DNA of 64,000 bases from Lumbricus rubellus. Taxonomy: Eukaryota > Annelida > Clitellata > Crassiclitellata > Lumbricidae. The position numbers and the translations under genes are program-made. The notes under the pieces were generated by a model. The model had not been told where the DNA came from and ran no database searches. It was given only the letters and a program-made list of their open reading frames with translations. Positions 1 to 10,228 of the stretch are shown piece after piece (the stretch's first letter is position 1; every line of letters starts with the position of its first letter). The stretch spans positions 18,411,235 through 18,475,234 of the forward strand of contig OX243821.1 in NCBI GenBank assembly GCA_945859605.1, given 5' to 3'.

Positions 1-2355
1 ACAGGTGACATTAACAAAATATGTAACAGGTGACATTAACAACACCTGTGGCAGGTGACATTAAAAAATTATGTAACAGGTGACACTAACAAAATATGTA
101 ACAGGCGACATTAACAACACCTGTGGCAGATGACATTAACAAAATATGTAACAGGTGACATTAACAACACCTGTGGCAGGTGACATTAACAAAATATGTA
201 ACAGGTGACATTAGCAACACCTGTGGCAGGTGACATTAACAACACCTGTGGCAGGTGACATTAACAAAATATGTAACAGGTGACATTAACAAAATATGTA
301 ACAGGTGACATTAACAACACCTGTGGCAGGTGACATTAACAAAATATGTAACAGGTGACATTAACAAAATATGTAACAGGTGACATTAACAACACCTGTG
401 GCAGGTGACATTAAAAAATTATGTAACAGGTGACATTAACAAAATAAGTAGCAGGCGACATTAACAACACCTGTGGCAGGTGACATTAACAACACCTGTG
501 GCAGGTGACATTAACAAAATATGTAACAGGTGACATTAACAACACCTGTGGCAGGTGACATTAACAAAATATGTAACAGGTGACAACACCTGTGGCAGGT
601 GACATTAACAAAATATGTAACAGGTGACATTAACAACACCTGTGGCAGGTGACATTAAAAAATATGTAACAGGTGACATTAACAAAATATGTAACAGGTG
701 ACATTAACAACACCTGTGGCAGGTGACATTAACAACACCTGTGGCAGGTGACATTAACAAAATATGTAACAGGTGACATTAACAACACCTGTGGCAGGTG
801 ACATTAACAAAATATGTAACAGGTGACAACACCTGTGGCAGGTGACATTAACAAAATATGTAACAGGTGACATTAACAACACCTGTGGCAGGTGACATTA
901 ACAAAATATGTAACAGGTGACATCGACAACACCTGTGGCAGGTGACATTAACAAAATATGTAACAGATCTGTGACATTAACAACACCTGTGGCAGGTGAC
1001 ATTAACAAAATATGTAACAGGTGACATTAACAACACCTGTGGCAGGTGACATTAACGAAATATGTAACAGGTGACATTAACAAAATATGTAACAGGTGAC
1101 ATTAACAACACCTGTGGCAGGTGACATTAACAACACCTGTGGCAGGTGACATTAACAACACCTGTGGCAGGTGACATTAACAAAATATGTAACAGGTGAC
1201 ATTAACAACACCTGTGGCAGGTGACATTAACAAAATATGTAACAGGTGACAACACCTGTGGCAGGTGACATTAACAAAATATGTAACAGGTGACATTAAC
1301 AACACCTGTGGCAGGTGACATTAAAAAAAATATGTAACAGGTGACATTAACAAAATATGTAACAGGTGACATTAACCAACACCTGTGGCAGGTGACATTA
1401 ACAAAATATGTAACAGGTGACATTAACAACACCTGTGGCAGGTGACATTAACAAAATATGTAACAGGTGACAACACCTGTGGCAGGTGACATTAACAAAA
1501 TATGTAACAGGTGACATTAACAACACCTGTGGCAGGTGACATTAAAAAAATATGTAACAGGTGACATTAACAAAATATGTAACAGGTGACATTAACAACA
1601 CCTGTGGCAGGTGACATTAACAACACCTGTGGCAGGTGACATTAACAAAATATGTAACAGGTGACAACACCTGTGGCAGGTGACATTAACAAAATATGTA
1701 ACAGGTGACATTAACAACACCTGTGGCAGGTGACATTAAAAAAATATGTAACAGATGACATTAACAAAATATGTAACAGGTGACATTAACAACACCTGTG
1801 GCAGGTGACATTAACAAAATATGTAACAGGTGACATCGACAACACCTGTGGCAGGTGACATTAACAAAATATGTAACAGATCTGTGACATTAACAACACC
1901 TGTGGCAGGTGACATTAACAAAATATGTAACAGGTGACATTAACAACACCTGTGGCAGGTGACATTAACAAAATATGTAACAGGTGACATTAACAAAATA
2001 TGTGGCAGGTGACATTAACAACACCTGTGGCAGGTGACATTAACAAAATATGTAACAGGTGACATTAACAACACCTGTGGCAGGTGACATTAACAAAATA
2101 TGTAACAGGTGACAACACCTGTGGCAGGTGACATTAACAAAATATGTAACAGGTGACATTAACAACACCTGTGGCAGGTGACATTAAAAAATTATGTAAC
2201 AGGTGACATTAACAAAATATGTAACAGGTGACATTAACAAAATATGTAACAGGTGACATCGACAACACCTGTGGCAGGTGACATTAACAAAATATGTAAC
2301 AGATCTGTGACATTAACAACGCCTGTGGCAGGTGACATTAACAAAATATGTAACA
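1..2355. repeat. 25-bp satellite with two monomer types
   Basis: The array is built of 25-bp monomers that all begin CAGGTGACATTAACAA. Type A then ends AATATGTAA and type B ends CACCTGTGG; A and B are interspersed. Recurrent variants include a shortened CAGGTGACAACACCTG junction and a CAGATCTGTGACATTAAC form. Some variants recur about 421 bp apart (for example 825 and 1246, or 1835 and 2257), which implies higher-order duplication. Each B monomer carries CAGGTG at one end and CACCTG at the other, so it is a short inverted repeat. No gene is seen in it. It lies upstream (in plus coordinates) of the BTB exon, so it is probably intronic to that minus-strand gene. Confidence 0.95.
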
Positions 2356-2372
2356 ATTTACATCAACAACAC

Positions 2373-2640
2373 GTGCAGAGTGGGCCATAACAAAAGTACC
2401 TCCCTACGGTTTTTTTGCCAATATTTTGGTCAGATGTAAGAATTTCGAAATGAAATTTTACAGACTTAAAGGCAATTCATATTTACACATGATGTTCGTC
2501 AGATTTCATCAAAATATTTAACACAGAATGAAAGTTATATCACTTTCATGAGACTACCAACTACTCTTTGACGATTCAAAAATGTCACGTAACAATAAGT
2601 AACAAAACCCGATTTTATTACGTCTCATCATTATAATCTT
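2373..2640 (+). mobile_element. Fragment of GGGTGGGCC-type TIR element (family G)
   Basis: The sequence matches the left arm of the element at 34170: a GTGGGCC start, then TTTTGCCAATATTTTGG, AAATGAAATTTTACAG, CTTAAAGGCAATTCAT and a region with GACGATTCAAAAA. Only one arm is present and no TSD is seen, so it is a decayed fragment. It fills the space between the satellite and the BTB exon. Confidence 0.65.
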
Positions 2641-2663
2641 AATTAGGAATCGTACTCAAATAC

Positions 2664-2961
2664 CTGTGTAAATGAAATGCAGCAGCTTTTCTACGATCAT
2701 TGGAGAAATGTCATGAATGGTGACCGTCTCTTTTTTTGACTCTGCGAGATCTCCAGCAAACATCGCTTCGAAATAGACGCTGGTAGCGCTTAACACATTT
2801 CTGTGAACGTTGAAGGTCCTTTCTCCCACAACCAGCCGAACATCACAGAACAGATTGTTGACAAATTGCGAGTAGAGTCGACTAAGTATGCGCTCACTGT
2901 ATGCTCCTGTGGAAATTTGTCCCCAGTGACTTGTGTCTTCTAGAATCTCTGGATGCGACAT
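2664..2961 (-). CDS. BTB (Kelch-like) protein, first coding exon
   Basis: This minus-strand exon starts with ATG at 2961 and encodes 99 residues before a splice donor (ACAG|GTATTTG, intron beginning at 2663), leaving phase 1. Residues from about 35 onward match a BTB/POZ domain: FCDVRLVVGERTFNVHRNVL, then YFEAMFAGDL and VEKLLHFIYTG. BTB domains dimerise and, in KLHL proteins, bind Cullin-3 as substrate adaptors for ubiquitin ligation. The BACK and Kelch exons expected of a KLHL protein are not in the window; they would lie to the left, beyond the satellite. It could also be another BTB class (for example BTB-zinc finger), since only this exon is visible. The sequence is intact and free of stops. 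Confidence 0.8.
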
Positions 2962-3414
2962 CTGTACAGTAATAATGGCAATGTGACTGTTCTGTTCAAC
3001 AATGAAATGTTATGATCTTAAATCTGCACTACTAATGTGGGCTTAGTTATAGTAAGCGGGACCGACATGCTGGTTAGGTTCAGGTTTAGGGGTCGTGATG
3101 ATCGGTTAGGGTCAGGTTAGACATCGTGAGGGTCGGTTAGGTCAGATTAGGCTTCGTGAGGGTCGGTTAGGGTTAGTGTAGCCATTAGAAACTCTGGTGG
3201 ATTGATAGCAAAAGACTGTATTTTCGCCCCCTGATAGTACATGATCGCCGGGTTATGGTTAGTGCAGTCATTCATTAACATAGGGACCCGCTTAATAACC
3301 TTACTGTTGGTTTGTTTGTTCTCATTTTAATATGACCACTAAGCAAGTATACAAAAGGTCTACAAAATGAAAAAATTTGGTCATGAAGCATATACATTAT
3401 CACTAATCACCTTA
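2962..3414 (-). repeat. Telomere-like dispersed repeat, antisense copy
   Basis: From about 3050 the sequence carries repeats of GTGAGGGTCGGTTAGGG and GGTTAGGGTTAG, ending near the flank TTAACATAGGGACCCG at 3278-3293. The reverse complement of this block recurs at 50690-50960 and, in part, near 21660, 33310 and 58560. The first 90 bases next to the BTB start codon would contain its 5' UTR or promoter; no motif is clear. Confidence 0.7.
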
Positions 3415-3715
3415 CGGTATTCAAAGTTTCAAACTGTTCAAATATCCTGAATAAAAAATTTTTGGATAATAATTTAATCATCCATACATTACATTGTTTT
3501 TAAATTCAAAACAATACAACTTGAACCATGACTTGAACAAGCACTACATAGATCGCTCCTATTTAATTTCCAAAATATATTGATTTTATTTAGCGCTACA
3601 ATTTGATAAAATCTGGAAATGTTAAAAACGTAGAACCTTAATATACCACACGTGGCACCTATTTTAAATACTTGCAGTTTTATGTGATCACGTAACTTTG
3701 CCAGCCTACCTATGG
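3415..3715 (-). repeat. Dispersed retroelement 3' tail
   Basis: On the minus strand this contains GTAGCGCTAAATAAAATCAA followed by a TTCAAGTTGTATTGTTTTGAA-type stretch and ATGGATGATTAA. The same order of blocks is present on the plus strand at 16483-16625. A tail with a GCGCTATATAAA-type box is typical of LINE or SINE 3' ends, so I read both as copies of one retroelement tail. It is not a protein gene. Confidence 0.55.
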
Positions 3716-3777
3716 CCACAGCATAATAGCATTTATTAGATAAATAAATAACGTTTATTATTTATACTATGCTGTGG
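3716..3777. repeat. Short inverted repeat (hairpin)
   Basis: CCACAGCATA and TATGCTGTGG-type arms flank an AT-rich loop. No target duplication is evident. Probably a small MITE relic. Confidence 0.5.
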
Positions 3778-4005
3778 CTCTCAATGTTTGCTTCAATATG
3801 CTCTTCATAACTTTGTAATAACATTTGTATTTAATTTTATTGCATAATCCCTTTTATGCTACACGAAAAGTGACAACTAGAATGTTGTTTACATATTAAT
3901 TAGTTTGTTTAGTCTTAACAATAAGTGTATGTCTTATGTTAAATTTATGTGATACTTGTTCACCAGAGTGCTGTTTGGCTGCTGGTTAAGAAATAAAGAA
4001 TATAC

Positions 4006-4089
4006 TTAACCCTTTGAACCCGACGGGCCGGAAAAATTTTCCGGCCCATTATCCATAGAGTTACAGGAGCTCAGGGTTCAAAGGGTTAA
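4006..4089. mobile_element. 84-bp MITE with TTAA target duplication
   Basis: TTAACCCTTTGAACCC at the left is mirrored by GGGTTCAAAGGGTTAA at the right. Inside is a near-perfect palindrome, GGGCCGGAAAA with its complement. TTAA duplications with CCCTTTG termini are characteristic of non-autonomous piggyBac-like elements; the superfamily call is inference. Confidence 0.7.
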
Positions 4090-4600
4090 CTTATACTTAC
4101 TTAACCTAATAAAAATTATTATTTACTATCGACGTTAATGGCATGTCGCATGTAAAAGATTTCTATGCATTCGGTAGGTGGCAGGTCTGTTTCTAAAAAG
4201 CCCACTAAACGAAATTTCTGTATTGGCTTTTGGTAATAATCATGACGACTTTAAAAATAAAGTACCAATAATGATCTTACACGACAATAAAAAATAAACT
4301 GTAGTTTATTTCGAACTCCATTGTAACGTACATAAAACGGGTAAAAGGGTGCCCAGGTATGAAGCTGTTAACTTAAGACTATAAAGCTGCTAACATAAGA
4401 CTACCTACCAGCAACTACGCCAGTGGTTGCTCTCTGCCAGTGCCAGTCCCAAGCCTGGATAAAGGAGGAGGGCGACACTGATCATCTTTAATATGGCAGT
4501 GTCGTTAAAGATGTAACAAGTCAAGACTACCTTGAGCTCTGTTGCACCATGGGTAGTCAAGTCCATGATGGACTGCACAGAACTTGACAGAAAGAGGGGT

Positions 4601-4800
4601 TGTTTGTATGTGCACTTGTTATAGCGCCCCTTCAAGCTATCTCTACTCAGAGGCGCTCCCGAATACAGCGCGGACACTGCATCGGAGTTTCACGCCGAAG
4701 CGCTGAGAAATTTTGAGTGACGGACTTGCCCAAGGTCCTTACGCGGCGAGGTGGATTTGAACCCAAGGCAACGACGCCACCACTACACCACCGCCCCCAC
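4601..4800 (-). mobile_element. tRNA-derived SINE copy
   Basis: Antisense copy of the SINE seen at 7042, 9836 and 44504. Read on the minus strand, it has a head GTGGGGGCGGTGGTGTAGTG (A box), a B box close to GGTTCAAATCC, the body AAGGACCTTGGGCAAGTC, and a tail GGGAGCGCCTCTGAG...GGGGCGCTATAACAAGTGCA. It is more diverged than the other three full copies. Confidence 0.85.
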
Positions 4801-5145
4801 AATTATTCATAGAGCACTTCATTCATTAATTCAAAAACACCATTTCACTCATTAAATCAATTCATGTTCACTGTTTCCAAACAATATCACAATGACAGAT
4901 TAGAGTTGGAAGAACTAGACACCAAACTGTAACAAAAATATATCTCATATTTCAGAATTAAAAACACTCACGTACCTAACTGTTCCCAATTTCCTTTAAT
5001 TTAAAAATAGTTTCTTGATTAGCACAAATCTACGATAACCAATAATTCTAATAAGTAGATATATTCGCTGGCAATATCTGACGAAAAATATAAATCAGGT
5101 TCTTCGAATTGGTTCTTTCTCATGATTATTCCCTTCTAACGGCTT

Positions 5146-5413
5146 CTAAAGCTTGGACGCCAGATCATGAACATTGTCATCAAACAGCGCCAGAATTTCC
5201 ACAAACGTGTCCTCTTTCATTGTTTGCAACATTTCTCTCTGAAGACCTGGAGTTCCTTTGTACGCTTCCCTCACTAATGTGATCGCGTCTTTCAGTAAAT
5301 CTTTCGATGTTGTTATCTTCTGTACTAGTCCAAGGTCCAGAGCATCTTTGGCTACGAGTTTCTTACCAAACAAAAGCACATCAGCCTGTGATTTTGCCCC
5401 GGGTGCTTTGAAG
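5146..5413 (-). CDS. Isomerase terminal exon, copy 1 (ends SKL)
   Basis: The most 3' of three tandem terminal exons. The acceptor is TCGTTGTAG|C and the stop is TAG at 5148-5146. It encodes FKAPGAKSQADVLLFGKKLV to DLASKL; the last three residues are a consensus PTS1. It is one codon shorter than its sisters just before the end (VHDLASKL against VHAALASKY). It is nearly identical to copy 2, so that duplication is recent. The intron directly upstream carries a MITE (5447-5714) that copy 2 lacks. Confidence 0.85.
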
Positions 5414-8400
5414 CTACAACGACAGCAGCAAAAATGTGAAAGAATCATGGGCGTCCGCAGGAATTTTTTAGGGGGGCCCAAACTTTTAAACAATTTTTAC
5501 AGGGTCTAAATTTAATGGGTTGTCGAAAGCACTTCAAATTATGTTATGCGTCCAAAGACAGATATATGTCCAACATGTAGAACGCATCGATAATGATGTT
5601 GAAAATCACATTCTAATAATCACAGCCAAATAATCTAAATTTATGTGCAACTATATGCGAAAATTCCAGGGGGGCGCACTTGCGCCCCCTTACGCCCCGC
5701 TGCGGACGCCCATGGAAAGAATCTTGTCATGTGAATTCAATTATACAGTAATATTGATTAACTTTATCATCGTGCACGCTACTCAAGTTCTAGTTATCAT
5801 TCGGGTTCTTCAATTTGGTTCTTCGAATTCGTTCTTCGAATTGGTTCTTTCTCATGATTATCACATTCTGATGACTTCTAATATTTGGACGCCAGTGCAG
5901 CGTGTACATCGTCGTCAAACAGCGTCAGAATTTCCACAAACGTGTCCTGCTTCATTGTCTGCAACATTTCTCTCTGAAGACCTGGAGTTCCTTTGTACGC
6001 TTCCCTCACTAATGTGATCGCGTCTTTCAGTAAATCTTTCGATGTTGTTATCTTCTGTAGTACTCCAAGGTCCAGTGCGTCTTTGGCTATCAGTTTCTTG
6101 CCAAACAAAAGCACATCAGCCTGTGATTTTGCCCCGGGTGCTTTGAAGCTACAACGACAGCAGCAGACATGTGAAAGAATCTTGTCATGTGAAACAGACA
6201 TGTGAAAGAATCTTGTCATGTGAATTCAATTATTATACATACAAATTAATATTGATTAACTTTATCATCGTGCATGCTACTCAAGTTCTAGTTATCGTTC
6301 GGGTTCTTCAATTTGGTTCTTCTAAATGGTTCTTCAATTTGGTTCTTCGATTTGGTTCTTTGAATTGGTTCTTTAATTTGGTTCTTCAAAATTGGTTCTT
6401 CTAATTGGTTCTTCTAATTGGTTCTTCAATTTGGTTCTTCGATTTGGTTCTTTGAATTGGTTCTTCAATTTGGTTCTTTAATTTGGTTCTTCAAAATTGG
6501 TTCTTCTAATTGGTTCCTTAATTTGGTTCTTCGAATTGGTTCTTTCTCATGATTATTTCCTTCTAACGGCTTCTAAATCTTGGACGCCAGTAGTGCACGA
6601 ACATTTTCATCATGTAGCTTCAGAATCTCCACAAACGTGTCCTCTTTCATTGTTTGCAACATTTCTCTCTGAAGACCTGGAGTTCCTTTGTACGCTTCCC
6701 TCACCAATGTTATCGCGTCTTTCAGCAAATCTTTGGATGTTGTTATCTTCTGTAGTACTCCAAGGTCCAGTGCGTCTTTGGCTATCAGTTTCTTGCCAAA
6801 CAAAAGCACGTCGGATTGTGCTTTGGCTCCAGCCACCTTGAAACTGTAATAATAATAATAAATAGTAATAATAATAACTAGTAATATCTTCGTTTGTTTT
6901 TCAAACTGATGCAACACAGTATGAATACAATCAGCAATGAACAGATGATCACAAGTTACAACAGGAGTAAAATTTAACTGTTGGCAGCCATGCAAGGCGT
7001 CCATCACGTCCAACTACTCAGTTTACTGATAGAGGTTTTGTGGGGCGCGGTGGTCTAGTGGTGGCGTCGCTGCCTTGGAGCCGGAAGGTCCGAGGTTCGA
7101 ATCCATCTCCCCGCGTAAGGACCTTGGGCAAGTCCTTCACTTACAATTGCTCAGCGCTTCGGCGTGAAACTCCGATGCAGTGTCCGCTCTGCATCGGGAG
7201 CGCCTCTGAGTAGAGAGAGCTTGAAAGGGCGCTATAACAAGTGCACATACATACATTTACCAACTCTAATTGCCGAATGGAAGGTTGAGTGGAACTTTTT
7301 TCGTTGGATAGCGGGAAGCAATCTCACATTCGTGCGCTCTTCCTCTATTAATATTGCTGCTATTGCTGCTGCTATTGCTGCTGTTATTGCTTCACATACT
7401 AGGCCCTAACTAGAGGGTTGAAGTTAAACTCCAACTCCTTCGCACCCTGACTAATAGTAAGTACAGGACTACCCTTTGTCTAACACCATCACTATCACCG
7501 TGACATTTGCAACCAATGATATTGCTCTGACAGGGTTAAGATGTCATCATCATCATCAGATTCATCATGACTATCATCACCACTACCACAATCAAACACC
7601 ACCACCACTACCACCACCACCACCACCACCACCACAACCACAACCACCACCACACCACTACCACCACACCACTACAACCATCATCACCACCGCACCACTA
7701 CCACACCACTACCACCATCATCACCACCACAACCACCACAACCACCACCACAGAAGCAGACATCTACGCTTCTCTTCACCCGGCCTGGGAGCGCCTCTGA
7801 GTTGGGATTTTGAAGGGGCGCTATGTAAACTCTGATCAATTGATTGATTGATTGATTGATCAATTGATTGATTGATTGATTGACACTGACGTGATAAGTT
7901 TGATCAGCCAACTTGGAATGGTCAGTTGGAGGTGAACTTCGTTAACGCTAAACCATCCTTTTTCAGTCTGCATGATGCGGTAGTCGTGACACAGCGCCAA
8001 CATCGCTCCACCAGCAAATGCATGTCCTATAAAGCAACCAGACAGAGGAAATATTTTGAACACCCTATAAAGCAACAAGACAGAAGAAATGTTTTGAACA
8101 TCCTATAAAGCAACAAGACAGAAGAAATGTTTTGAACACCTTATAAAGCAACAAGACAGAAGAAATGTTTTGAACACCCTATAGAGCAACAAGATAGAAG
8201 AAATGTTTTGAACACCCTATAAAGCAACAAGACAGAAGAAATGTTTTGAACACCCTATAAAGCAACAAGACAGAAGAAATATTTTGAACACCCTGGCTGG
8301 AAGCAGGACTTGCAATTTTATACAATACAATACAATTTTAATCAATGCTATACAATTTTATTACAATACAATGCAATTTTATAGTATATACAATTTTGTA

Positions 8401-10228
8401 CAATACATTATTTATGCAATACAATTTCATAAAATACAATGCAAATACAATTTTATACAATACAATTCTACACAATGCAATACAACTTTATACAGTATAT
8501 ACACAAAGAATTCGAGTGGCTGACCCCTCCTCAGCGAGGGATTAATCCTAGCCAGAAAGAAAAGAAGAAGACAGTATATGCACAATACAATACAATTTCA
8601 TAAAACACAATACAATTTTATACAATACAATTCTACACAATACAATACACAGTGTATACACAGTAGAATCCAATTTAATAAAATACAATACAATTTTACA
8701 CAATACAATTCTACACAATGCAATACAACTTTATACAGTATATACACAAAGAATTCGAGTGGCTGACCCCTCCTCAGCGAGGGATTAATCCTAGCCAGAA
8801 GGAAAAGAAGAAGACAGTATATGCACAATACAATACAATTTCATAAAACACAATACAATTTTATACAATACAATTCTACACAATACAATACACAGTGTAT
8901 ACACAGTAGAATCCAATTTCATAAAATACAATACAATTTTACACAATACACTGATCACCATGCGAAGCAAAATTACCGTTGATGGCAGCGATAGTTGGCA
9001 GTGGAAAGAGCAGAAGTCGTCTCAATGTCTGATGCCAAAGCTTTATTACGTCTGCAAAGATATCCGATGAAACACCAGCAACCTCCCTCAACCACGGAAG
9101 GTCAAGGCCATTGCTAAAGAACCTTCCGCTGCCCGTGGTGACAACAGCCTGGATGTCGCTACGCCTGCAAGACAAGAGAACATCAATTTCTAATAAAGTG
9201 ACAATCTCGTAGTACTTATCTCAATCAATCAATAAATTCATTTTATTGCAACCAAAAAACAAGATGACAGCAAAAGTAGAAAATATACATGCATTGGCTT
9301 CAAAGGGGGGCACTAAAGGGATGGACATCCCGCTAGGGAGGGTCACCCAAAGGTTGGCTAATATCTGAATGTCTAAAACAACCCGTGGGCTAAAAGTGAC
9401 CTGCCAGGCCTAAAAAATGGCCATCATCTCTCAAAGAATTGACAAAAATATATGAAAAAATTGACTACTTGGACAGGATAGAACGCATAATTATTTTCTA
9501 TTAAAAATTATTTCGTTTTGACGTCTATAAATAAATTCAGACATAATTCTTGAAGCCAAGGGCCGCAATAATAAGCTCAAACGCAGTGATTAAAATTAGT
9601 TGAAATAATTAATAATATTGTTTAAAATTTATTAGGCCTAAGTAATAATCATAATGAATGCGTCTTGGAAACAGAATTGTGCACTCACATAACAAGATAA
9701 CAAGCTAAGTCATGAACTAATTGGCTGTGCAAGTAGGCCTAAGTCTGTTATTTTGTGGGTTTTTTCATTTCCAGATTTTTTGCAAAGTGTCACTAGCTTA
9801 AAATCAGTCCGCGTTGGACACGTAATATATATTGGTGGGGTGCGGTGGTGTAGTGGTGGCGTCGTTGCCTTGGAACCGGAAGGTTCGAATCCACCTCGCC
9901 GCGTAAGGACCTTGGGCAAGTCCTTCACTTACAATTGCTCAGCGCTTCGGCGTGAAACTCCGATGCAGTGTCCGCTCTGCATTCGGGAGCGCCTCTGAGT
10001 AAGAGAGCTTGAAGGGGCGCTATAACAAGTGCACATACAAACAAATATATGACAACAGGCTTACTGCAGAATTTCGTCGTAGCATCTGTTCAGTCCGTTC
10101 AAAAAGTTTCTGTTCATTCGATTCTCACCGCAGTCCAATCTAATGACGGCCACTTCGTCGATATACTCCACCCAAATCTTTCCATCGATGCCGCTCTGTA
10201 AGCGTTCCAGCTCTCGTTCCGTGGCCAT
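5146..10228 (-). CDS. Peroxisomal-type enoyl-CoA delta isomerase with alternative last exons
   Basis: This is a crotonase-fold isomerase that would move 3-enoyl-CoA double bonds to the 2-position for beta-oxidation of unsaturated fatty acids. The minus-strand exons are 10228-10065 (ATG at 10228), 9164-8977, 8026-7891, and then one of three terminal exons (6843-6573, 6148-5878 or 5413-5146). Phases agree at every junction (CA|G, G|GA, AC|C or AC|T), giving 251 or 252 residues. Family motifs are VVTTGSGRFFSNGLDL, PTIAAINGHAFAGGAMLALC (split by an intron) and GWFSVNEVHLQL, whose Glu matches the catalytic position. There is no N-terminal acyl-CoA-binding domain as in vertebrate ECI2; the layout is closer to the short peroxisomal ECI proteins known from plants. 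The distal terminal exon ends in SKL, a canonical PTS1 peroxisome signal. Introns carry SINEs, minisatellites and a MITE. Confidence 0.9.
5447..5714. mobile_element. 268-bp MITE with 9-bp TSD
   Basis: The termini are ATGGGCGTCCGCAG and GCTGCGGACGCCCATG. The 9-bp duplication GAAAGAATC lies at 5438-5446 and 5715-5723. The duplicated terminal-exon unit at about 6174 retains the empty site (GAAAGAATCTTGTCATG), which confirms insertion after the exon duplication. Inner arms are G/C-run rich. The superfamily is undetermined; a 9-bp TSD fits Mutator-like groups. Confidence 0.85.
5878..6148 (-). CDS. Isomerase terminal exon, copy 2 (ends SKY)
   Basis: Same acceptor as copy 1 (TCGTTGTAG|C) and an open frame to TAG at 5880-5878. 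The C-terminus is VHAALASKY: the final codon is TAT where copy 1 has CTT. SKY is not a recognised strong PTS1, so a product using this exon would be expected to stay largely cytosolic unless other signals exist (inference). The coding sequence is intact. Confidence 0.8.
6300..6545 (+). repeat. Minisatellite of about 15 bp (GGTTCTTCAATTT)
   Basis: Tandem degenerate GGTTCTTCAATTT / GGTTCTTCGAATT units lie between terminal exons 2 and 3. Shorter runs (GGTTCTTCGAATTGGTTCTT) occur near 5100 and 5815, just 3' of the other terminal exons, so the repeat is part of the duplicated unit. Confidence 0.85.
6573..6843 (-). CDS. Isomerase terminal exon, copy 3 (ends SKI)
   Basis: This terminal exon is nearest the constitutive exons. 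The acceptor is TTATTATTACAG|T and the frame runs to TAG at 6575-6573. It starts FKVAGAKAQSDVLLFGKKLI and ends ENVRALLASKI. It is more diverged from copies 1 and 2 than they are from each other and is probably the oldest copy. SKI is a non-canonical, usually weak, PTS1 variant. It is the default last exon if no skipping occurs. Confidence 0.85.
7042..7256 (+). mobile_element. tRNA-derived SINE copy
   Basis: The head is GGGGCGCGGTGGTCTAGTGG (A box TGGTCTAGTGG), with B box GGTTCGAATCC about 50 bases on, body AAGGACCTTGGGCAAGTCC, and tail GGGAGCGCCTCTGAG...GGGCGCTATAACAAGTGCAC ending in an ACATAC microtail. It lies in isomerase intron 3, antisense to the gene. Confidence 0.92.
7540..7882 (+). 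repeat. CAT/CCA microsatellite, SINE/LINE tail and TTGA microsatellite
   Basis: 7540-7755 is an imperfect (CCA)n/(CAT)n run that yields spurious His/Pro/Thr-rich frames. At 7788-7828 there is an isolated retroelement tail, GGGAGCGCCTCTGAG to GGGGCGCTATG. It ends in a (TTGA)n microsatellite up to 7882, just inside the isomerase intron-3 donor. Confidence 0.85.
8027..8295 (-). repeat. 38-bp minisatellite that copies a splice acceptor
   Basis: About seven units of 38 bp (plus strand CTATAAAGCAACAAGACAG, then AAGAAATG and TTTTGAACACC) start exactly at the acceptor of isomerase exon 3. Read on the minus strand, each unit ends TTGCTTTATAG|G, the same acceptor core as the real exon boundary at 8027/8026. 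Confidence 0.85.
8310..8950 (+). repeat. AT-rich ACAATACAATTTT array with a 242-bp tandem duplication
   Basis: Short ACAATACAATTTTATAC repeats include a larger unit of about 242 bp, present twice. Its marker GAATTCGAGTGGCTGACCCC occurs at about 8509 and 8751, followed by TCCTCAGCGAGGGATTAATC. It fills intron 2 of the isomerase gene right up to the exon-2 donor. No coding signal. Confidence 0.85.
9180..9835. other. Isomerase intron 1, no feature recognised
   Basis: A (CAAT)n-like run at 9222-9236 precedes TTCATTTTATTGCAACC. Otherwise it is unique-looking AT-rich intronic sequence with no ORF or repeat I can name. Confidence 0.5.
9836..10046 (+). mobile_element. tRNA-derived SINE copy
   Basis: Starts GGGGTGCGGTGGTGTAGTGG, with B box GGTTCGAATCC and the same body and tail as the copy at 7042. 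The tail ends GCACATACAAACAAATA. It lies in isomerase intron 1, antisense to the gene. Confidence 0.92.

Noticed and set aside
1..2355. CRISPR-like array
   Set aside because: There are no unique spacers: the whole 25-bp unit is repeated. The window is eukaryotic.
4405..4677. Minus-strand 90-codon frame with APLSRDSLKGRYNKCTY
   Set aside because: The conserved part is the SINE tail read in a chance frame; the same peptide appears at other SINE copies.
7042..7256. Functional tRNA gene at the A and B boxes
   Set aside because: The head continues into a repeated body and retroelement tail found in several copies; no intact cloverleaf or anticodon arm is evident, so it is a SINE.
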